Positions 58,003 to 64,000 of a stretch of 64,000 bases of DNA are shown here, piece after piece; positions within the stretch are counted from its first letter, which is position 1; every line of letters starts with the position of its first letter. The notes beneath the pieces were generated by a model. The model saw only the letters and a list, made by a program, of their open reading frames with translations. It made no database searches and was not told the origin of the DNA. Both the position numbers and the translations under genes were made by a program. Origin of the DNA: Isoperla grammatica (taxonomy: Eukaryota; Arthropoda; Insecta; Plecoptera; Perlodidae); assembly GCA_945910005.1 (NCBI GenBank), contig OX246747.1:8519966-8583965 (forward strand), given 5' to 3'.

Positions 58003-58308
58003 TTACTTGTGATGTGTTTTAAAAAATTTCAACATTTTGTTGGCAATAACTGATAATTTTTTAACATGTTCTGCTTTTGCTGTGGATGCTTCGGCATGCT
58101 CCTCAGCTGCCTCAGCTCGATTTTCTGCCGCCGTAGCAATCCGTCCCAGCAATTCATTTTTTTTGTTTTTTATTTTTATGAGCTCCGTCTGGTTTTCCAA
58201 GAAGCTGGAAGTTGCCTCCTTGGTATTCTTCAACTCCATTTGAGGGACTCGAAGGCGATTTCTCAGGCCTGTGGATATTGATGGGGATGTGGATAGTGAC
58301 GGGGACAT
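58003..58308 (-). CDS. Coiled-coil frame, possible Harbinger partner C-terminus
   Basis: A 101-codon minus frame: Ser/Pro leader, RLRVPQMELKNTKEATSSFL, then a long Ala/Glu/Lys helix (RIATAAENRAEAAEEHAEAS) ending FFKTHHK. Strongly coiled-coil. The upstream side is blocked by a G-run (58321). It resembles helical C-termini of transposon Myb partners but could be anything. Confidence 0.3.
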   Translation of the reverse strand: MSPSLSTSPSISTGLRNRLRVPQMELKNTKEATSSFLENQTELIKIKNKKNELLGRIATAAENRAEAAEEHAEASTAKAEHVKKLSVIANKMLKFFKTHHK

Positions 58309-58320
58309 TCATGGGGTGAG

Positions 58321-58332
58321 GGGGGGGGGGGA
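58321..58332. repeat. G-run
   Basis: About 12 G on the plus strand. Confidence 0.8.
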
Positions 58333-58629
58333 GAGATACGGACGAGATTTAACCCTTAATATTCCCAAGAATGAGAATTTTCCTCGACTCATAAATTCTT
58401 AAAATTAGGATATTTATTTATTTTTGAGAAAAACGATTCCCAGTTTAAAACCTTGTTTCGATGCCATTATAGGCAGTAGGCTAATGCAAGGGGCGCTTGA
58501 CCTCATCGTCATCAACAAATGGTTACCTCCGATCACAGATTGTATGTCAGATCTAGACTTAAAATTAGAATTGGCAACGAGAACTCTGCATTCGGACACG
58601 TCCCAAAAAAGTCAATTGATACTTATCTA

Positions 58630-58651
58630 CCCCCCCCCCCCCCCCCCCCCT
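58630..58651. repeat. C-run
   Basis: About 21 consecutive C, one of five G/C homopolymers of this size in the window. Confidence 0.9.
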
Positions 58652-58719
58652 CCAGTATCTTTGAATTCAGTTACCGTATGTAAGGAAACAATTAAATGTA
58701 AATGTTAACTAAATGCAAA

Positions 58720-59414
58720 ATAAATTACAAAATACAAAACGATACCACTAAAAAGTGCACCATACGGCACCCCATCCCCCCATATTTAGATGATACAAAA
58801 TTAATTACATTTAAAAAGGTATCTTGCTTTATCTCGTTAGGGATGTGGGCACAAAAATAGATTACAAATGGAAAAAACATTTGTTAACCATGCATGCTAA
58901 ATAAACTAAACATCCACACACCACTCTACAATTTGCAAATAATAGGTTAGCCTACCTTGTAACGGTGAGTGAACAATATTCATAATCCCCACGTGACGTC
59001 ACACCGCCCATGATTGCGACACAATTGATGAGGACATACATATCCTAGATCATTTTGTTAATACTCTGCGAATTTTATAAAAAGACTAATTTAGAATTTA
59101 AAAAGTAAACATAAGTAGTAATATAAAAATTCAAATTTACTACACATTCCAATTTTATTTCAGAAACAGGCTGAAATTAAAAAACTAGGAATTTCGTGTT
59201 CTACCACAACAGGCTTCAATTGTTTCTCCGTGGCAACATCAAAGTTTGATCACAATCAAAGGTGTGACGTACGTGCAACCTACGAATAGGATTGCCTATA
59301 GCTTAATCACATACATGCTTTGACATTAAAACTTAATAGTCAACTTCAACATATATTCAAGAAAGTAATAACATTTCCTGACCAATGCCCAATAATACCT
59401 CCCAATTGTTGGGG
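58720..59414. other. Non-coding spacer
   Basis: No gene seen; AT-rich. Confidence 0.6.
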
Positions 59415-59563
59415 GTTGTTGGTGGGGGGGGGGGGGGTATCACTTGTCCCGCCATCTTCATTTTGAAATATGGCAATCCTAGCTGACCGAGTGGGGGGTC
59501 AGCTGGGATTGCCATATTTCAAAATGAAGATGGCGGGACAAGTGATACCCCCCCCCCAACAAC
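59415..59563. repeat. Near-perfect 149-bp palindrome
   Basis: Arms 59415-59488 and 59497-59563 (GTATCACTTGTCCCGCCATC, CATTTTGAAATATGGCAATC, AGCTGACC) with an 8-nt loop. They differ by one base (T/C) besides the length of the G/C run. No flanking duplication recognised. Confidence 0.9.
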
Positions 59564-60536
59564 AATGCCGCAGGTGAAAATTTTTAAAATCAGGAGTTTT
59601 TGAGTGATTTCTGAGCATTTCAGACAAAATACCCGACTGAAAGTAACACTTAAATAAACACTGAAATACTGCCGTTTGTGTAGTGCAAACATCCCCAAAA
59701 TTTGGCTAAATGGGATGTTGGTTGTTATGGGCATAACTTTTGAATCGTACGGTACTACCCCTCTCACCCCTCGCCACAGAGTGATTGCGTGTGCACGGAT
59801 AGGAAACCTAGTCGACGGTGGAGCTACTGAGACTGTTGTGACAGTAAGGCTTACATTGTCTGCACTAGCGTCTTGGACGGAAGTATTCCTTGAACGAACA
59901 TTAACAAGTTGCTAAAGGAGATCGACTGTTGTTCCGATACTCGGAACATTAACCGGAACTAAGAGATACGACTACGACGGCTGCTGATTCCTGGCGTGAC
60001 GGACGGATGCCTGGGGACGGTTCTGGCGAGCTGGCGCATCCCGCACACACACCCTACCTGGCCTGACTCACCCTATACCGGAGAGAAGGCTGAGGCTACG
60101 GCTGATAAGTACTCCTGAACACTCCTATGGATGTTCAGTCATTATCATTATTATTTGTTATCCCCTTTCAATAGACTATTTCCCAGAGTTAGTGTTTACA
60201 TTATTTACGTAAACCAATATCAACAATGTGCAGTCATCGCCAAGCACGGCTGATACTAACGAGTGTTTCTCTTAATTCTTCATTATTGACTGTACTATTA
60301 CGCTCACTCTGAACATTGCTATGGTTGTTTACGTACATGACGTCGTAAAGCCATCATCAACTGTCAACCTAAGTTGCCAGCACGGCAGGGTTAGACAATG
60401 GTCTCTTGAATAACGCCTCAGTGACTTTATTAAATTACGCTATTCATCACAATCATCTTATTGTATATTGTTCTATTATCTAATTTTGTAAATGAATATT
60501 ATCTCTCAATATCACCCTGCAACTATTATTGTTCCA
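59564..60536. other. Possible 3' region of the retroposon's parent LINE
   Basis: No coding region supported. This stretch ends in the retroposon tail at 60537-60580, but what precedes the tail is not the short element, so it may be the parent LINE's 3' UTR. Confidence 0.35.
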
Positions 60537-60590
60537 TCGTTGCATAAATATGAGACGTTAAGCCCCATCAATCATCATCATCATTGTTGT
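60537..60590 (+). mobile_element. Retroposon/LINE tail
   Basis: CATCGTTGCATAAATATGAG, ACGTTAAGCCCCATCAATC, then ATCATCATC. Matches the last ~35 bp of type A copies. Confidence 0.75.
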
Positions 60591-61333
60591 TGTGGTAGCC
60601 TTGGTACTGATGTTAGTCAATGGTTTTCATAAGGTGTCAGTGGCTTTACCAATTACACTATTAATTATCATCATCATAATATTGAATTAGTATCACATTA
60701 TCTATCTGTGTCACAGAATTCTATTTCTATTGTTATTATTTCTCTTGTTGTTATTTATAATGTCACCGTGCGATCACTACAGTTAGTCATTTTGTCCCTT
60801 GTCTTTTGATTAAGATTATTTATAGTAAACTGGTGTTTAATTTTGTAAGGCATTTGCCCTGTCAGTGGTGCCAACCCAATAACACCGATACCCGATACTG
60901 TCTTATCGGTCACTATATTTGTATCATTGTTAATCGTTTCCATCTATTGTTACTAATACCCACGTTAACATTATTATCAATTATTACATTATTATAAAAT
61001 ATCATCTTATCTTATCATTATTAGCATATACAATTGTGACAGCCTCTCTCTCTATGGTTTCTTGTTTTTCCCAAATTCCCTTTAAAAACAAAAACAAAGT
61101 GGAGCTATACCAGTTCACACATACGTCTCTCGTCAGGGTACTCCTGAACCTGACCCACCCCCCACCACTGCAGCTAGCCGGCACTCGATCCCCATTGAGT
61201 ATTTTCCGCTGTGGGCACGTAGCAACTCTGAAGGAGAACTGTAATTTTGTCTAATTTTCCGTACAGGCTTTGACAGTTTTGGTGGATTAGTTTTAGGCCC
61301 CCTGTGTACAAGTTTTGGGTTTACCACTAGTAG
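60591..61333. other. Non-coding spacer
   Basis: No gene recognised; AT-rich with TTATTATT words. Confidence 0.55.
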
Positions 61334-61561
61334 CTAAGTTAGTTCTAACTGAGCTTGTGCCATTTGAAAAGAATCATTTTCATTCAAGGCTATATTATCT
61401 AAATCTAACATTGAGCTCAGAATTTCACAATTGTCCCTGGCCGTTATAATTGCATCTTGGTCAAAACCAAAAAAATGATCTTCATCAGATATGGTGCCTT
61501 TGTTTTCCTTCTGCTTGGTCTGGTCTTTACGTTGGGTCTCTTGTCCCGGTTGATTCATTAG
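61334..61561 (-). CDS. Unknown ~74-aa frame next to hAT insertion
   Basis: The minus strand opens with MNQPGQETQRKDQTKQKENK just outside the hAT end and reads HFFGFDQDAIITARDNCEI to the stop at 61334. No known domain. It was probably split by the hAT insertion. Confidence 0.25.
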   Translation of the reverse strand, partial: LMNQPGQETQRKDQTKQKENKGTISDEDHFFGFDQDAIITARDNCEILSSMLDLDNIALNENDSFQMAQAQLELT

Positions 61562-61596
61562 TAGGGCTGTGCGAGTAGCACTTTTCCAAGTCGAGT

Positions 61597-61979
61597 CCTG
61601 CCCAGGGACTGCCACCTTATCGTGGTGGGCAGGTTTGCGTGCTTTGTTGATCCCGAGAGCTATGCCGGCGGAAGCGTATGCTTCTGGTAGGGCCACCCAA
61701 GCCGGACTGGTCGAGGAGGAGAAGTCAGACGAAGTGCAGTCCACACCCCAATCCCCTTTCCCCCCCACTGTCCCATTGAATATTTCTCCTCCCACTTGGC
61801 CCTGCCCTCCCTTGCTGGACTCCCATATGACGACTCACGCGACGGACAATGGATCTGATTCGGATGTGGCTTTATTCTTCATTATCATCTTTCTCATCTT
61901 CATTATCACCCGCTCATCGTCTCGATTAGCCATCGTTGCATAAATATGAGACGTTAAGCCCCATTAATCAATCAATCAA
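61597..61979 (+). mobile_element. Short retroposon copy S5 (type A)
   Basis: Full-length copy, CCTGCCCAGGGACTGCCACC to GTTAAGCCCCATTAATCAATC. 11-bp duplication CCAAGTCGAGT at 61586-61596 and 61980-61990. Inserted in the subterminal repeats of the hAT element. Confidence 0.93.
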
Positions 61980-62228
61980 CCAAGTCGAGTCGAGTTCGAG
62001 TAGTAAATAACTCGCGAGTTTCGAGTCGAGTTTCGAGTAGTGCATTAATATAATAAAATGATTCAGGAAAGGAACAACTACTGGTAGAGGAAACAGGGGC
62101 ACCTGAATAGCACAAAATACAACCAATGCCTCTTAAAAGAAAGAGCAAAACAAGAAACCCCTCGTGTCCCTCATGAATTGATTACTCATGGTACCCTGAA
62201 TTGAAGTACTGTACGTCCCTGGGTATAG

Positions 62229-62659
62229 ACAACTTTGAATTTATTGAGTGCCTCGTTGCTAGGACGGTTCCAAAGTCAACTTTACTTATTCCTAAGACAA
62301 GATGTAATGGAACTGAACCCTTATTTTAAGTTAAAAAACTAAGTAGGTAGATTATACTCTTCCATCACATATACATTTTGGTTATAACATGTTATGATAG
62401 TTGTCTTGTTGTTTGCTCACGTTAGGTCTACCGAAGATTGCGCTAATGTGAACAACTATGACGCAGGCAATGCATGTAATGCAGTGGTTACCATCCCTGC
62501 TTCCAATGCAGAAGGTCCCGGGTTCAAATCCCGGTTCAGGCAGAAGTATTTTAACTTCTAATATGGATTCAATTCCATCACTTCTTGTCTTAGGAATAAG
62601 TAAACGGTGACTTTGGAGCCGTCCTATAGCAACGAAGCACTCAATACATTCAAAGTTGT
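62229..62659. mobile_element. MITE with ~105-bp inverted repeats and tRNA-like core
   Basis: Left arm ACAACTTTGAATTTATTGAG to AAGATGTAATGGAA; right arm is its reverse complement (TTCCATCACTTCTTGTCTT to TTCAAAGTTGT). The loop contains a tRNA-like segment. Superfamily unknown; no duplication established. Confidence 0.75.
62463..62544 (+). ncRNA. tRNA-like pseudogene inside the MITE
   Basis: A perfect T arm (CCGGG TTCAAAT CCCGG), an anticodon arm CTGC-TTCCAAT-GCAG with CCA (Trp-like) in the anticodon position, and an A-box-like TGGTTACCA. The 3' acceptor strand (TTCAGGC) has no partner upstream, so it is not a functional tRNA gene; the B box GGTTCAAATCC could still act as a pol III promoter. 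Confidence 0.5.
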
Positions 62660-62890
62660 TCTGAATTAGCCTTGTTGATTCTGGCATTTGTCCGCAGGTG
62701 TTTGCACTGTCCAATCACTGATTCATGTGTTTCATATTTGAAATATAGATCTTTGATTGGTTATCTCTCACTCGTCGATGGTGTTTGGAGCTTACAGGGT
62801 TGGTTTAGTCACTTTAAATTAAAGTCCCCCACTGCAAATCAGTTTCATTACTAAGTGGGTAGACTCTAAATGTGAATTTACTTTTTTTAA
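62660..62890 (+). repeat. Dispersed repeat shared with 57.57-57.72 kb
   Basis: GGTTTAGTCACTTTAAATTA, AAGTCCCCCACTGCAAATC and AAGTGGGTAGACTCTAAATG match 57631-57720. Confidence 0.7.
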
Positions 62891-62990
62891 TTTTATTTAC
62901 AATGACGGCAGCTTAAAAATTAAATATTGGAAATGTAACGGCTAATAGGCCTGCCACCCATTTACCATTACACTGAACACTGAACTAGGA

Positions 62991-63307
62991 CTACTTCTTA
63001 AGGTTTCTATTCAAGAAGACTAGTTCTTCCACATGGTGAGGTGTTGAGCATTCACGCCTAACCGATACAGTATTGCCAGCAGCCGAAAATTGGCGCTCAC
63101 TGGCCACTTCTGTAGCTGGGATTGACAAAAATCGCATTGCCAATTGCGACAGAGTGGGGTAATGCAAAGCATTTTTGGCCCACCACTGCAGTGGATCATG
63201 TGCTCGTGAGATTATTCCCTCAAGCAAGTAGTTTTGCAGTTCCTTTTTAAGTTTTCTCTTCTGGCGTTCAACTGTTTCCATTGGGTGATCGACTACTTCC
63301 TGCATTC
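62991..63307 (-). CDS. hAT transposase, C-terminal dimerisation exon
   Basis: From an acceptor (TTTGTTGCAG) at 63308: MQEVVDHPMETVERQKRKLK, DPLQWWAKNALHYPTLSQLA, RFLSIPATEVASERQFSAAG and HHVEELVFLNRNLKK, stop at 62991. DPL.WW, YP.L..LA and PAT...SERQFS are the diagnostic blocks of the hAT C-terminal dimerisation region (ZBED1 type). Open and intact in this exon. Confidence 0.93.
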
Positions 63308-63499
63308 CTGCAACAAACATGATCAAATTTATATGATTGCCAACATGTAAAGTTTAATATGCAGGCCATTATATTAGTTTGATAATTTTTGCATTTATGC
63401 TTAAATTTATATATTATATATATACTTTATAATATTTAAATTTATATTATAAACACACAAACAAAAGATAAAGAAAATAAAAAACAACATGCAACATAC

Positions 63500-64000
63500 C
63501 TAGATTCACATTTGGGACTACGTTGGCCTTTTCCACATCAATCATTAGACAAAAAACGTCTTCATTCAAAGCATCTTTCTGAGCCGCTGTTTTCAGAACA
63601 ACATTTTTAAAACGTGGGTCCAAAAACATGGAAATGGAAGTGACGACATTTGTTTCATAGAACGGGAACCGGGATTTCAAAAACTTAAGTAGGCTCCTTG
63701 CAAAACCTATGCCACTTCCATGAGCTCCAGATAGGATGTGTTTTTCCAAGAAATTAAATATTTGAGTAACAATAGGGATGACCAATGGCAGTGTGGGGTA
63801 GGTATCTCCCGAAATTTCTGTTGTTGCCTCTGCAAATGGTTGAAGAATATCTACCAAGCTTTTGGCGGTTTGCCAGTCGGCCATGGTTAGCATCTCAACC
63901 GAACTGGTGCCACCACCTTCACATGACGATTGAATCTCATCGCACACCGCTCGTCTTTGTTCAACAAGTCTTTTCAGCATGTCATGCTCGGAATTCCACC
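63500..64000 (-). CDS. hAT transposase, central exon (partial)
   Basis: Open from the window edge to a donor (CTAG|GTATGT) at 63500, joined by a 192-bp intron to the C-terminal exon. Contains WQTAKSLVDILQPFAEATTE, ISGDTYPTLPLVIPIV, ARSLLKFLKSRFPFYE and ISMFLDPRFKNVVLKT. L..F...T...SG..YPT and LDPRFK are standard for the domain between the catalytic residues and the C-terminus. The BED finger and first acidic residues are beyond the window. No stop in the visible part, so this may be a recently active element. Confidence 0.9.

Larger units (their letters stand above)
61562..64000 (-). mobile_element. hAT (ZBED-type) transposon, runs off the window
   Basis: Left end TAGGGCTGTGCGAGTAGC with TCGAGT-rich subterminal repeats (61587-61596, 61980-62040), typical hAT termini. 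It contains the transposase at 62991-64000 on the minus strand, a type A retroposon and a tRNA-like MITE. The right end is beyond 64000. The 8 bp before it are TTCATTAG; the partner duplication is outside the window. Confidence 0.65.

Overview
This is eukaryotic, almost certainly metazoan DNA. Coding pieces are split by GT-AG introns, the AT-rich spacers are peppered with GGCCTAGGCCTA-type words, and the window is packed with transposons of many classes. The TAGGCC words and the element mix (Kolobok, Harbinger, Crypton, pogo/Tigger, CACTA-like, hAT, jockey/CR1 LINEs) suggest a marine invertebrate, possibly an echinoderm or another non-vertebrate deuterostome. That placement is inference. No rRNA, no clean tRNA gene, no CRISPR and no bacterial-type operon is present. 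I see no unambiguous conserved host gene; nearly every coding segment belongs to a mobile element or looks captured by one.

Layout. 0.7-9.0 kb: a composite element with 35-bp terminal inverted repeats, inner inverted arrays of ~150-bp units, and a PIN/XPG(FEN1)-like nuclease gene with a CXC cysteine tail; a CR1/jockey-group LINE sits in its left arm. 9.3-12.7 kb: a Harbinger-type MITE, a decayed reading frame resembling the nucleocapsid of phenui/tenui-type RNA viruses between inverted repeats, a hAT-type MITE and a CACTA-like transposase relic. 13-19.8 kb: a Harbinger Myb exon, a pogo HTH exon, a short retroposon split by a LINE, and a Ulp1-like protease relic. 20-35 kb: two oppositely oriented fields of a ~176-bp satellite, a clear TATA/Inr promoter, a Tigger relic, a Kolobok element bounded by TTAA, a four-exon C2H2 zinc-finger gene whose junctions are all in phase, and a LINE with an intact reverse transcriptase. 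35-42.3 kb: two more jockey-type LINEs. 42.5-47.5 kb: an inverted array split by a TA-flanked element (TIR CACGGAG) carrying a three-exon gene for an 80-residue SAM-like protein. 47.5-51.3 kb: a multi-exon Crypton-like tyrosine-recombinase pseudogene. 52-64 kb: Harbinger partner and transposase fragments, a large palindrome, a tRNA-like MITE and a hAT transposase running off the right edge.

One short retroposon family ties the window together. Its copies start with CCTGCCCAGGG, end in a CAATCAATC-type tail, carry 11-14 bp target duplications, and repeatedly interrupt reading frames of other elements. Its first 37 nt fold like the core of an HDV-like ribozyme, as known at the 5' ends of several non-LTR retrotransposons. 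The nesting gives a relative insertion history. Strongest candidates for something undescribed: the nuclease element, the SAM-gene element, the ribozyme-headed retroposon and the inverted-repeat-flanked nucleocapsid-like gene.
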